A DNA stretch of 64,000 nt, from assembly GCF_037893015.1 (NCBI RefSeq), contig NC_133660.1, positions 286,165,078-286,229,077 of the forward strand. Direction: 5' to 3'. A program made the position numbers and the translations under genes. The notes below the pieces were generated by a model that saw only the letters and a program-made list of their open reading frames with translations, did not search any database and had not been told where the DNA came from. The stretch comes from Macrotis lagotis. Taxonomy: Eukaryota > Chordata > Mammalia > Peramelemorphia > Peramelidae. Positions 53,455 to 63,784 of this stretch are shown in pieces (positions within the stretch are counted from its first letter, which is position 1; each line of letters begins with the position of its first letter).

Positions 53455-53635
53455 GCTATTTCATTGTTCATGACCCCATTTGGGGTTTCTTGGCAAAGAA
53501 GCTGGAATGGTTTGAGTGCTTCCTTCTGAAACTCATTTTACAGATGAGGAAACTGAGGACACTAGGGTCACACAGCTAGAGGATTTGAACTCAGGTCTTC
53601 CTGGCTCTAGGCCCGGCCCTCTATCCGCTGCACTT
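53455..53635 (-). repeat. RTE-tailed tRNA SINE, antisense
   Basis: GTTCATGACCCCATTTGGGG, TTTTACAGATGAGGAAACTG, ATTTGAACTCAGGTCTTCCT and CTCTATCCGCTGCAC. Confidence 0.9.
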
Positions 53636-54467
53636 TTAGAAGGGCTGTGTCACAGGAAAGATGGGATCCAGAGGAGGCACCCAAGCCTTGGAGATTCTAG
53701 GAACTGAAGGGACACAAAATCAGAGGGGTTATTTTGATTTACCAAAGGGTATTCTAAATAGAGGGTAAGAATCCTCCCTTTGCCTTCAAAACCCCAAAGG
53801 CAGCATCAGAAAACCCTCAATTTGGAGTTGGGAGGTCATTTGACTCACACAGGGGATAATACGGTAGGATTCGAACCCAGGCTCCTGGCTCCACATTCAG
53901 AGCCCTTTCCACTGAACAGGAGCAGATGCTTTTGGGAGAGTCTGAGGAGCCTCGGCCCTGGAGGCCATCCCTGGAGGTGTGTCCCCTTCCCATCATCACT
54001 CAGTCCAGGCAATGTCTGGGAGGTTTCTTTCCCAGCCCATCTTGGCTCAGGGAGGAATGCCCCAGGGGCAATTTAGCTTCCAGGGCGGGCTTGGAGTTGG
54101 GGCAGAATCCGAGGAATGAGGCAGGGCTTCCTCAAACTTGAGAGGCTTCATTCCTGAGTATCAGTGAACTACCACCCAAGCAGCCCCCCAGCCCAGAGGA
54201 CAGGGGCTGGAGGCTGAGGCTTGCATGGTCAAGGTCCACCCTGTCTGACAGTGACTCTGAGGCAGCAGCTTGTGGTGCCCAGAACCTCTCCTCCAAACCA
54301 CACGTCTATCAGCAGAGCCCTGGACTTATTCCATCTAGGTTTAAGAGAAAGAGAGAGAGAGGCGTGTTCTCGAATGTTCTTGTATGTTCCTCTGTCTGAG
54401 ACAGAATCATAACTGGAAGGAATCGTGGGGGGGGGCAGGGGATGTCACAGAACCCACCCCCTTTACT
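53636..54467. other. Intergenic, one reverse MIR fragment
   Basis: 53780-53910 has GGTCATTTGACTCACACAGG and GATTCGAACCCAGGCTCCTG. The rest is unassigned; a G-run lies at 54427-54435. Confidence 0.5.
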
Positions 54468-54483
54468 CCAAAATGAAGCCTAG

Positions 54484-54645
54484 GGGCAGCTAGGTGATGC
54501 AGTGGATAGAGCACCGGCCCTGGAGACAGGAGGACCTGAGTTCAAATCCAGCCTCAGACACTTACTAATCACCTAGCTGAGTGATCTTTGGCAAGTCACT
54601 TAACCCCACTACCTTGCAAAAACTGGGGAAAAAAAAGAAACGAGG
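54484..54645 (+). repeat. tRNA-derived marsupial SINE with perfect 16-bp target-site duplication
   Basis: GGGCAGCTAGGTGATGCAGT to CTACCTTGCAAAAACTGGGG plus an A-rich tail. CCAAAATGAAGCCTAG is present at 54468-54483 and 54646-54661. Confidence 0.97.
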
Positions 54646-54661
54646 CCAAAATGAAGCCTAG

Positions 54662-55984
54662 AGAAAGGGGACAAAAATCCTACCTAAAGATGCACAGGGA
54701 GAAATTAGTCAAACTGGGGCTGCAAATGAAAAGAAAAACCATACTGATCCAGTCTAATCATTTCCAGATTAATCAGCCCCATCCTAGAGACGGAGGAAAA
54801 AAATTAAGCAAGACCAACAACCCACACAGCGTGTGACATTGCAACTGAAAAGTATGCATGCCAGCTTCCTCAGCCACAGTCCCCCACCTCTCTTGGGAAG
54901 GGAAGGAGGTGCCGTAGGCTCTTTTCTAGAGATCGGTCATTCCAGTGGCACGACCAAACACAATCTTCTTGCACCAACTCCAGAGCTCTGTCCTGGGATC
55001 CTCTTCCTTTGCCTATTGACTGTGTAGACACCACAGTCTCCCATTTACCATTGGGATAAATTGCAATGACCCCCATTTGTCATTGAAAGCCCTTCTGGCC
55101 GAAGCCCATCTTCAGGGGTTGACATCATATGACCTTGAGATGCCAGTCAAAGTGGCCCCATCCATGATATTCCACCTCCCTCCCACCTCAAGGTCTCCAG
55201 AAAAGTTGCTTCTCCTAGCTGGAATATGCCCCTCTGCCCCCTCCCCACTCCCCTTAGCATCTCCGACTTCCTCCAAGGCTTAACTGCCGGAGCCTTGGCA
55301 AGCCCCAATCCCTGGCACCACTTTGTCTCCATAATGAGTCTCTCGTTCCAATAGCGGCCGCTGCCTATCACATAGCTTGTTTTTGTTTCTCCTCCTCAAC
55401 AGAATACGTTGGAGGAGATACCTGATGGTCACTCCGTGTTGTGATGAGTGATCAGGACAGTTGGGAAGATGGTGGGAGCCTCCAGGTCTGGGTATGCACC
55501 CCGCCCTGTAGCAGAAATAATAACTTAAGAAGAAAACATTCAACCAGATGCTTGAAGGACAGATCCTTATCTCCCAACCAAGCATCCTGGGTTGACCCAA
55601 GAAGTTAGGGTTGTAATTTCCTTATGGAAATTCCCATGGAACATTCTGGGAAGCCTTGCAGACTGTAAGGTTTTATGGGACAGTGAAGTCCAGGAAGAGA
55701 ATATTCATTAAGAGGAGAGGGAAAGTAAACTGACCTTATGTTTGTGATGTTAAATTCTACCTAGGGGTGTTCTTTGAGCTAAGGACACCGTCAATCAAAG
55801 ATGCCAACGATGAGCTGGTTGTTTTATGAGAATAACCCGAACCCCATCAAACGCTAACGATGTTAGTGTTTCCTGATACAGCATCCTCTAATGTGATCAC
55901 GGAGAAGGTTCCGTTTGGTCGTTGGCTACCAGCTTCTGAGTTTAAAGGCTCAGGTAAAAACTCATGGGTGATTTCATTTTACTT
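54662..55984. other. Intergenic, partly L2-like
   Basis: 55080-55330 resembles an L2 3' region (CTTCCTCCAAGGCTTAACTG). CCTTATGGAAATTCCCATGG near 55620 contains a small palindrome. No gene. Confidence 0.45.
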
Positions 55985-56290
55985 TAGCTATAAATTGGAG
56001 ATGCCAGTATTTTGCTTCTTCCAACGTAAGCTCATTAAGGCAGGGGCTGCTTCTTTTTGTCTTTATAGCTTTAACCTTGAATAGTAAGTATATAGTAGGC
56101 ACTTCATAAATGCTTGAGGTGAGGTCATCCCACTTGTCAGTCAATCGATAAGTCCTTTTTTTAATTTATTAAGTCCTTACTCTGGACTGAGGTTGAGGAT
56201 GCAGAGAAAGGCCAAATCAGTTCCTGTCCTTGAGGAGCTCACCGCCTAATGGGGAAGACAACGCACCAAGGAATTGGGGCAAATTGGAGG
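55985..56290 (+). mobile_element. L2 terminus followed by an ancient 'last, fixed-order' repeat
   Basis: GTAAGCTCATTAAGGCAGGG and TATAGTAGGCACTTCATAAA, then TCAGTCAATCGATAAGTCC and TCCTTGAGGAGCTCACCGCC. Confidence 0.65.
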
Positions 56291-56599
56291 GAATGTGAAG
56301 GGTTGGACTCTGAGACAGGACCCTTGACCAGAGGGCAGCCCCTCTGGCCTCTGCTGCTCCCTCCTGGGCCCTGGACTGGCAGCATCTTGGGCTCTCCCCG
56401 CCCTGGGCTGGCCGGATAGGGAGGACGGACCTTGTCTAGCTGGGTTACACAGATGCTTTCTGGAGCATCTCGAGGTCAATGGGCTTTCTAGGGTGTATCT
56501 TGTTGTGAAGATGGGAATATGAGGAACCTCCTAGACTCCGGCATGCTGATGGGAGACAGATGTGAAACAACTGGACGGAAATAACAAAGCAGGGTGGGG

Positions 56600-56809
56600 C
56601 AGGGGCGAGAATGTGGGACTCAGAATGAAGAAGGTCCGGGTTCGAATGCTGCCTTAGACACTTAACAACTGTGGGGTTCAGGGTAAGTCATTTTTCTCTC
56701 TCTCTTGGCCTCAGTTTCCTCATCTGTAAAAAGGGGATGATACTAACTACAAGGGTGATGTGGAGAACCAAATAATATAATGTCTGTAAAGTGTTTTACA
56801 ACTTCTGGA
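56600..56809 (+). repeat. THER/MIR-type SINE
   Basis: GGACTCAGAATGAAGAAGG, GGTTCGAATGCTGCC, CAGTTTCCTCATCTGTAAAA and AATGTCTGTAAAGTGTTTTA. The B box GGTTCGAATGC is close to a tRNA consensus. Confidence 0.88.
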
Positions 56810-57005
56810 ATTTTTAACCTGGGATCCATACATTAAAATTATATTTGATAACTTCAGGTATCATTTATTGTAAAATTATATATATATTTACAATAATTAT
56901 ATTGCAATTTAATTGAGTTCCTTTGTGATCTTACCTGTTTTATGCATTTAAAATATTATTCTGAAAGGTCCCAAGGCTTCCCCAGACTGCCCAAGGGGCC
57001 AGAAG
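56810..57005. mobile_element. hAT-like non-autonomous element, copy 3 (longest)
   Basis: TTTTAACCTGGGATCCATAC, GAGTTCCTTTGTGATCTTAC, TTTTATGCATTTAAAATATT and GGCTTCCCCAGACTGCC, in the order of an old mammalian hAT-like family. Confidence 0.55.
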
Positions 57006-57039
57006 CTGAGTTATTGGGGTTGTTAAGACTCATCACAAT

Positions 57040-57330
57040 GAGTATTTGTGGCCTGGGAGGCCGGGCAGCTGGGGCGTTTGGGGGGGCCCGGCCCAACCTG
57101 GCGGCAGGTTCGGGCTCCCAGCCTCTCATCTGCATAGCTCGGTCTCCGGCCCCCTTGAAGGACACTTTTAGTAAACAGTCCCTGAGATTTCCAAGGCCTC
57201 TGGAATGTCTAGGGTGGGACAGGGCTTGGGGGGCAGCTGTGGATGATGAAAGAGGCCCCCAAGTGCAGATAAGAGAGGATGAGCTGGCAGGCCCAGGACA
57301 GAGAAGAGCAGATAGGAGACCAGATAGAGG
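57040..57330. promoter_or_regulatory. GC-rich non-repeat segment, candidate regulatory element
   Basis: CpGs cluster around 57060-57150. A forkhead-like AGTAAACAG lies at 57169-57177 and a GATA-like AGATAAG at 57268-57274. No SINE or LINE landmarks. Frames of 140 and 128 codons run opposite each other here without recognisable domains. Confidence 0.25.
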
Positions 57331-57659
57331 CGGTGAGGTCACTCCAGAAGAATGCGCCTCATGAGTCTAGAGGGCTGAGCCCCAAAGAGGCCCAGGCAGG
57401 GAGGGTGGGTGGGGGAGGACACCAGGCCTGAGCAGACCCCCAGCCAACCCCTGGGGAGTCCGAGGCATGGCCCAGAGACACGGGCAAGGAGGGGGATCCA
57501 GGGAAGGGGGGCTGTTCCTGAGCAGAGCTGGGTCTGGGGGTTGCCCCCCTCCCCCCATGGGGTTTATCCCTTCAGTGCAACAAAGGGGGAGCAGTCCTTG
57601 AGAAGGAAGAGAATGCCGTAGAGGCCGTGGATGGGGGTGGTCACTGACTTCCACCCTCT

Positions 57660-57915
57660 CTTCTTGTAGATGAGGAAGCTGAGCCACAAAGGTGACTCAC
57701 CAGAGGTCCTCTAAATTTGAACTCAGGACCTGGGCCTAGCAGTTCAGCTCTCCTTGCACTGGAGTGTGCAGCCTTTCAGTTGTCAACAAAGCAACAGAGT
57801 CATTTCAAGAAGAAGAGGCTGAGGCAAACGGGGTGAAGTGACTTGCCCAGGATCATACAAATTTGAACTTGGGACTCCAGGCCCGGTCCTTATCCGCTGT
57901 GGCATCCCCTAGCTG
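57660..57915 (-). repeat. Two reverse MIR-type SINE fragments
   Basis: First: GTAGATGAGGAAGCTGAGCC. Second: GAGGCTGAGGCAAACGGGGT, AAGTGACTTGCCCAGGATCA and CCGGTCCTTATCCGCTGTGG. Confidence 0.78.
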
Positions 57916-58714
57916 CTATCACACCAAGAAGTGGGGAAGGGGCTTCCACCAGCCGGAAAGTTCAGACATTAAAGAAAAAGAAACTCCACAAGTTGTAGAG
58001 CTGTCTAGAGCAAAGGGGAAGGAAAGCCAGCACTGCCCCTTCCTTGGGCAGCGCCTGGGGGGGCAGGAAATGAAGGACCCAGGCCCGGCCCAGGTCACAC
58101 CCACTCCTGACCCTGGCCTGCCTTCCTTCTGACGCTCCCTAATCATGCCTTCTAGCTGCCTGGCTATCTCACCACCTGCTAATGGAGAGAGAAGGGACGT
58201 CGACCCCTTGCCCAGCCTCGCCAAACCATCCCTAGGAATCAGAGCTCACACCTGGGGGTTGACCAGAGAGTGCTATTTCCCTCTATTTAAGAGATATGAA
58301 AACAGACCGAGTCATAGAGCAGATAAATGTCTGAGGCAAGATTCGAACGCGGCTCTCTGGACTCTGAATGTGGCTCTCACTGATCTCTCTCTGAGTAGAG
58401 ACGTGTCCTCACCCCTTCACAAACTGCAGCTGATTGGTGTGGCGCATTGTGGGAAAGGTAGAGGACTTGTGCTGGAACCTAGCTCTGTCTCTATCTGTAA
58501 GACCTTGGGCAAGTCACTTGATCTTTAATTAATCTATCATTCTATACATCTCTTTTCTTTTCCAGACCCCTTGAAAGAGCCACTTGCACTCACTGTTTCA
58601 CCTCTTCCCCAGCTTTTGCAATCTGCCTTCTGATCCAGACACTTGACTAGGAGTTCTTTCCAAAGGTTCACTCGACTTTTGAAACTGGGGCCACCCCCTG
58701 CCCCTGGCTCCCAT
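57916..58714. other. Intergenic, MIR scraps
   Basis: Reverse MIR at 58280-58380 (GCAAGATTCGAACGCGGCTC), sense fragment at 58470-58525 (CTTGGGCAAGTCACTTGATC). No gene. Confidence 0.5.
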
Positions 58715-58855
58715 CTCCTCTCTCTGTCTCTCTGTGTCTCTCTCTCTGTCTCTCATGTCTCTGTCTCTTTCTGTTTCTATCTCTCTATCTCTGTCTCTGT
58801 CTCTCTGTGTCTCTCTCAAGTGTCTCTCTCTGTCTCTGTCTCTCTCTCTCCCCTC
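58715..58855. repeat. Imperfect TCTC/TGTC pyrimidine-rich tract
   Basis: About 140 bases of TCTCTGTCTCTG words. Any frame through it reads as serine/leucine/valine repeats and is not coding. Confidence 0.93.
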
Positions 58856-58914
58856 AGGTTCCTACAGGTGGCTGTCCCCCACTCTCCCTTCTTGTCTCTC
58901 TACGTTTCTCCCAT

Positions 58915-59430
58915 GGTGACCCCCTCCACATTCAAGACTCCAATGCTCCTCTCTCTGGCCCTGCTCTTTCTCCTGAATGCCCAGTGCCAGCTGTGTGCCC
59001 GTAGGTTCTGTTGACATCTCACCCTCCACATGCCCAGAGCAGACCCATCGTCTCCTTTCCCCCTACCTGAATTGGCCCCTCCTTGAGTCCTCCCTACTGG
59101 CACAGGGGTGCCAGGTGTGTAGACACAGAGTCCCTCTGACTCCTCCTCTCCTGACTCTCAGGTATCTGCCTAATCTTGCTGCCATTGTTTCTGTGTCATA
59201 CATCGACCTTTCTCTTTATTCACACATCCCAACTCAGGTCCAAAGTCCCGTCTTCCTCCTAACTGGTTTTTCTCCTCTCCAGTCCGGATTCCACGTGGCT
59301 GTCCAAAATCATTTTCTCATGGCACCGCTCTCACCATGTCACATCTCTACTCAAAAACTTTCTGTGGCTTCCTAGGATAAAATACAAATCTAGCATAAAA
59401 AGCCACCATCTCCAACTGAATTTCTAGTTT
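58915..59430 (+). mobile_element. L2 LINE 3' portion
   Basis: TCTTTCTCCTGAATGCCCAG, CTGTTGACATCTCACCCTCC, CTCCTCTCCTGACTCTCAGG, CTCTCACCATGTCACATCTC, CTTTCTGTGGCTTCCTAGGA and TAAAATACAAATCTAGC follow L2 order. Confidence 0.75.
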
Positions 59431-60039
59431 TGTTCCATTTGCTTTTCCTTCTTATGTCCTCTGCTTCCTACCCAAATTGAAATTATAATCCATTCCTCAA
59501 ACTTGAGCATGGTGGCTGTGTGAGAGGACAGATATCATGGAGGTAGAATCCATGGAACTTGGCGACTGGCTATGGGGGTGGACTTGAGAGAGGGAGGAGT
59601 CAAAGGTAACCTCAAGTCATAGATCCAGGGGACTGGAAAGGAAATGGGGCCCTCCATGGTCATGGGCAAGTTTGGAAGAAGGAGGCTTAATGAATTCCAT
59701 TTGGGACCTTTTGAGTTTGAGTGACTGAGAGGATGCCCAGGTCATCTTGCCAATGGAGAGGTAAAATGAAGGCTGGACACAAAGATGTATCATTCATCAC
59801 CCGTATCAAGGAGTAAGGGGTGAGCTGCTTGTTCACAGAGGCTGAGGAGTGTGGGCAGTGAGTTCACTGACAGTTCTGGTGTTTCAAAGATGTTCAGAAG
59901 TAAAGGAGAATGAATATGTATGTGGGTCATGAGAAGGTGCTATGGTGGAAAGCCAATGGCTATAGAAAGATTTTTTAAAGCTATATTTGGGGAAAAACGA
60001 AAACCAATTAGCATCGATTATATCACTATCATGTTCCAG
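59431..60039. other. Intergenic, no gene seen
   Basis: Purine-rich unique-looking sequence; 69-codon frame at 59920-60129 runs into a SINE. Confidence 0.5.
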
Positions 60040-60300
60040 GTGCATGGTACCATAGGGCATGGAGTGCCAGGTCCAAAGTCAGGAAGACCTGAGTTCAAAT
60101 GTGCCCTCATACACTTGCTGGGTGTGTGACCCTGGGCAAGTCACCTAATCCTGTTTGCCTCAGTTTCCCTATGTGTATCTGTAAAATGAGCCAGAGAAGC
60201 CGGAAATGACAAACTTCTCCAGTATTTTTGCCAAGAAAACTCCAGCTAGGGTCACAAAAAGTTGGACATGACTAAAACAACTAAATATTCCAGGCTCTGA
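60040..60300 (+). repeat. RTE-tailed tRNA SINE
   Basis: GTCAGGAAGACCTGAGTTCA, CCTGGGCAAGTCACCTAATC, GAGCCAGAGAAGCCGGAAAT, CTCCAGCTAGGGTCACAAAA and GACATGACTAAAACAACTAA. Confidence 0.9.
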
Positions 60301-60361
60301 GTTAGGTGCTAAGTATACAAAGAAAAGACAAAACAATCTCTGCTTATATTCTCAGGAGAGA

Positions 60362-60495
60362 TATGCATGCACACATACATACACATATATATTTGTGCAT
60401 ATTCATATATGTAGACACGTATAGAATATAATATATCAAAGATATTATTTATATAGAATTTAAATAATAATGATGATGATGATGATGATGATAAT
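60362..60495. repeat. TA/CA-rich tract and (GAT)n
   Basis: ACATACATACACATATATAT-type sequence, ending in (GAT)n near 60468-60492. Confidence 0.88.
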
Positions 60496-60949
60496 CTAGT
60501 ACTCATTCTATATTACTTTCTGAATTTTAGGGAAAGATCGGGTCCCCAAAGGAGTGATTCTCCTCAAGGGGAGAATCTTCATATTTTAGGGTAACACTCC
60601 TAGAAGTAAGAGTAGGAGCTGTACTCCTGTTTCTCTGGTTCAAGAGCCCCTACCAGGGTGCTTCCCATTAACAATTAGCCAGTAGACACAATGAACTCCA
60701 GTAAAGACACTTATTTAAGTTTGTGTATTGTTTTAACACAATGAGAATAAGAGTTACATGACATTTTCCCCATTAATTTGGGGCATAGTCTCCTAAAAAT
60801 AGATAGAGCATCCATGAGGAGAGTGGAGGTATTGCATGGCTGCAGATTGGGTTTGTGGGGTGAGCATAAGTGAAGTGTTGAGGATGATGATGAGGCTACA
60901 AACTTTTGTGACTGGGAGGATGGTGATATTCTAAACATTAATAGGAAAG

Positions 60950-61099
60950 GGGTAGCTAGGTGGAGCAGTGGATAGGGCACCGGCCCTGGCAACAGGAGGA
61001 CCTGAGTTCAAATCCAACCCCAGACACATAATTACTTAGCTGTGTGACCTTGGGCAAGTCAGTTAATCCCATTGTCTTGCAAAAACAGACAAAAATATC
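60950..61099 (+). repeat. tRNA-derived marsupial SINE with 10-bp target-site duplication
   Basis: GGGTAGCTAGGTGGAGCAGT to CATTGTCTTGCAAAAACAGA. AATAGGAAAG flanks it at 60940-60949 and 61100-61109. Confidence 0.95.
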
Positions 61100-61109
61100 A
61101 ATAGGAAAG

Positions 61110-62499
61110 CGGGGAAGAGAAGGTTTGAGGGAAAGAAAATGAGTTCCACTTTGAACATACTGAATTTGAGATACCTAGAGGGTATCCATTGTGACATGTC
61201 CCATAGGGGGTTGAAGATATGAATTTGAAGGTTAAAAGACACTGGGGTTAGATCTGGGAATCTTCTATATTAGAAATGATCCTCAAACCCATGAAAGACA
61301 ATGCTGTCACCAAAAAAAATCCACTATCCACTGCCCCCAGGGGACAGGCAAACTAACCTTGGTGAAGCATCTGGACCTGCTGAAGAAGACATCAAGGGTG
61401 GCAGATGTTATGGTGGATCGTTTCCATATACAAGTCCTCATGACCCCCATTTTTTTGAACTCATATGGACTCATATGGATGAGCTCCTGTGGCTTTGGAT
61501 TCCATTCCTGGTTCTTACTTGTTTCATAGACTCCCTTTGGAGGTACATCTCTTTTGCTTTCATTTGCTAGATCCATTGACTTGCAGTGGTGACTAGAGCT
61601 AGGACTCCATCCAGTTCAAGCCAATTGTCATATTTTCATTTTGAACATTTACCCCTTAGAAATCAACAAATGCTATGATCATGGATTGATTTTGGGCTAG
61701 ACTTAAGAAAGTGATGGACAAAATGTTAATAATGCAGCCTGAACTGGAAAGTGTGGTGTGTAACCCCTTGTCCCTCCCTAAAGCAGGTATTAAACATTTA
61801 GCACAATACCTTTACTATTGCTTAGGGAGGTTCAAGAATGTTCCAGAAACATTTCTGTAAGGGTCCCTGAGATTGTTTATCAATCCTTCCCCCAACATTT
61901 GTTGTTGTTGTTAAGGAATGCTCATCTTTCCGTGGCTGCTTCAGGCTGCTTCACTGAGGTTATTGCTTTGAGGATGCTTTCCAAATCTGCTCCAGGCCAC
62001 ATGCCAACTCTTGGAGTTTCCATTAAGGCTGGTAGTGTAATGGTGGTCATGGGTGTCCATTGCCTTGTTGTGGCTGTTGTTTCACTGTTTATGGTCTTTC
62101 TGCTTCTTATCAATGAAATGGGAGCATTCCTTACACTGCTGACCTCCCAGGGCTGCTGAGAGGAAAATGCCCAGAAAAAAACATTGTGAGCCCTATGGAA
62201 ATAACTACGCAATCAGTCTCCTTTTGGGAGTAATCATCCACTGAGAGCCTGAGATGTAGAGATGCAACTTTGCTGCCCTCTGGTGGATAGAAGAATAAAA
62301 ATACAAACCATCCCTACCTGGCCTCTTCACTTAGGACAGGATTTTGTTTATTTTTGTCTCCCTCCAACCTCCCCAGAACTAAAAATCTCTTGAGGATTAT
62401 GTCATAGAACTCTGCTTGGGTTGCATAGAGTAAGGACCAAATATCCATGAACTCAACGTTCATTTGCCTTTGGGAAATACTAGGGTCATTAACTTCCTT
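61110..62499. other. Intergenic stretch with mostly unassigned sequence
   Basis: 89-codon open frames run on both strands at 61301-61576 with no recognised domain. 61820-62210 holds a 113-codon frame; its end (CAGGGCTGCTGAGAGGAAAA) looks like a SINE tail. No exon-like structure. Confidence 0.4.
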
Positions 62500-62640
62500 T
62501 TGTTTTCTTTAAAAAAAATTTTTTTTTTTTAAAGTAGAATTGACAAATGTCAACTTGAAAATTTCTGTGTACAAAGAAGAGGGAAAAGAGGAGCCTATAT
62601 AAAACTTTTCTCTTCTATTTTGTAGCTGCTTTGTTTTAAA
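62500..62640. repeat. Dispersed repeat, copy C
   Basis: TTTTTTTTAAAGTAGAATTGAC and CTGTGTACAAAGAAGAGGGA recall the order of copies at 45-190 and 780-900, with more divergence. Confidence 0.35.
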
Positions 62641-62645
62641 AAAAA

Positions 62646-62800
62646 TGGGGGCAGCTAGGTAGAGCAATGGATAGAGCACGTGCCCTGGAATCAGGAGGAT
62701 CTGAGTTCAAATACTGCCTCAGTCACTTAATAATTACCTAGCTGTGTGACCTTGGGCAAGTCACTTAACCCCTCATTCCCTTGCAAAACAAAACAAAACA
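62646..62800 (+). repeat. tRNA-derived marsupial SINE, near full length
   Basis: GGGGCAGCTAGGTAGAGCAA, GAGTTCAAATACTGCC and CCCTTGCAAAACAAAACAAA. Confidence 0.94.
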
Positions 62801-62935
62801 GTAAATATTGTGTTTAATGTATTATCAACTGTCTTACTTGGTGCTCGGAATCTGAACTTCCTTTGACTTTCTTCTCTGCATTTATAAAGTTTCATTGACT
62901 GCTTTTTCTGCTCCTTATCTTTGTTCTCATCATTG

Positions 62936-63072
62936 TCTTCTTCTTCTTCTCCTCCTCCTTCTCCTTCTCCTTTTTCTTTTCCTTCTTCGCCTTCTTCACT
63001 TTCTTCTTCTTCTTTTCCATTTCTTCTCCTCCTTCTTCTCCTCTCTTCTTCTTCCTCCTCCTCCTTCAATTC
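62936..63072. repeat. (CTT/CTC)n pyrimidine tract
   Basis: About 135 bases of TTCTTCTCC words. The minus-strand frame through it reads as glutamate/arginine runs and is a composition artefact. Confidence 0.95.
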
Positions 63073-63199
63073 AAACATTGGTTTTCTAAAAATGCAGGCT
63101 ACATCCTGATCCTCTAATGGGTCACCTCTCATTTGTCTCCTGTCATGCTTGGTTATTGCATTGCCTAGAGTTCTTAAGTCTTTCAAAGCTGTTTTCCTT

Positions 63200-63665
63200 T
63201 ATATTATTTTAGTCATTGCATACACTGCTCTCCTGCCTCTCCTCATTCCCCTCTGTATTAATTCATTGAAGTCTTCCTGGTAAAATCATAATATTTCATT
63301 ACATTCATATGCCACAATTTGTTTGGTCATTCTCCATTTTGGGGGCGCTTAGTCTGTTTCCAGTTCTTTGCTATCACAAAAAGTGCTGATACAAGGATTT
63401 TTGTGAATATCAGTCTTTTCTCTCTCTTTACTTCATTGGAACATAGAAGTGGTATTTTGGGGGTCAAAAATATGCATAGTTGAATTTCTTTGGGTATATT
63501 CCAAACTACTCAATCCATAGCATCACCAACAATTCCTTAATGTACCTGTCCTCCCAAAGCTCTTTGGATAATTGCCTTTTCTCTTGTCATTTTTGCCAAT
63601 TTAATGAGGTAGAACTACAACATTGTTTAATTTGCATTTCTTTGTTATTAATGATTTGGAGCAAT
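63200..63665 (-). mobile_element. L1 LINE 3' region, antisense
   Basis: ATTTCATTACATTCATATGC, CAGTTCTTTGCTATCACAAA, TTCTTTGGGTATATTCCAAA, ATAGCATCACCAACAATTCC and TTTAATTTGCATTTCTTTGT. It continues after a MIR at 63785-63950. Confidence 0.82.
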
Positions 63666-63679
63666 TTTTAAATATAAGG

Positions 63680-63784
63680 TCACAAAGATTTAGAGTTGAA
63701 GGGGTGGACCTTAGGGGTCATCAAATCCACCCCCCTCACTTAACAGTTGAGGAAACTGAGACCTAGAGCAGGGAAATCATTAAG
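63680..63784 (-). repeat. MIR-type SINE within an antisense L1
   Basis: AAGATTTAGAGTTGAAGGGG, GTTGAGGAAACTGAGACCTA and CATTAAGTCAAGGTTGA. The L1 sequence resumes directly afterwards. Confidence 0.75.

Noticed and set aside
56942-57364. 140- and 128-codon opposing frames in GC-rich DNA
   Set aside because: Part lies in a hAT-like element and the rest in low-stop GC-rich sequence; no protein family recognised.
58598-58919. Ser-Leu and Arg-Asp/Glu repeat frames on both strands
   Set aside because: They come from the TCTC/TGTC tract.
58914-59008. Signal-peptide-like frame (MLLSLALLFLLNAQC) followed by a GT, resembling exon 1 of a second secreted protein
   Set aside because: The sequence aligns in order with an L2 LINE 3' portion (CTCCTGA.T.CCAGT, CTGTTG.ACATCTC and later L2 landmarks). 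No matching second exon was found downstream.
62773-63186. 137-codon minus-strand frame rich in glutamate and arginine
   Set aside because: It is a translation of a CTT/CTC pyrimidine tract joined to SINE sequence; composition artefact.
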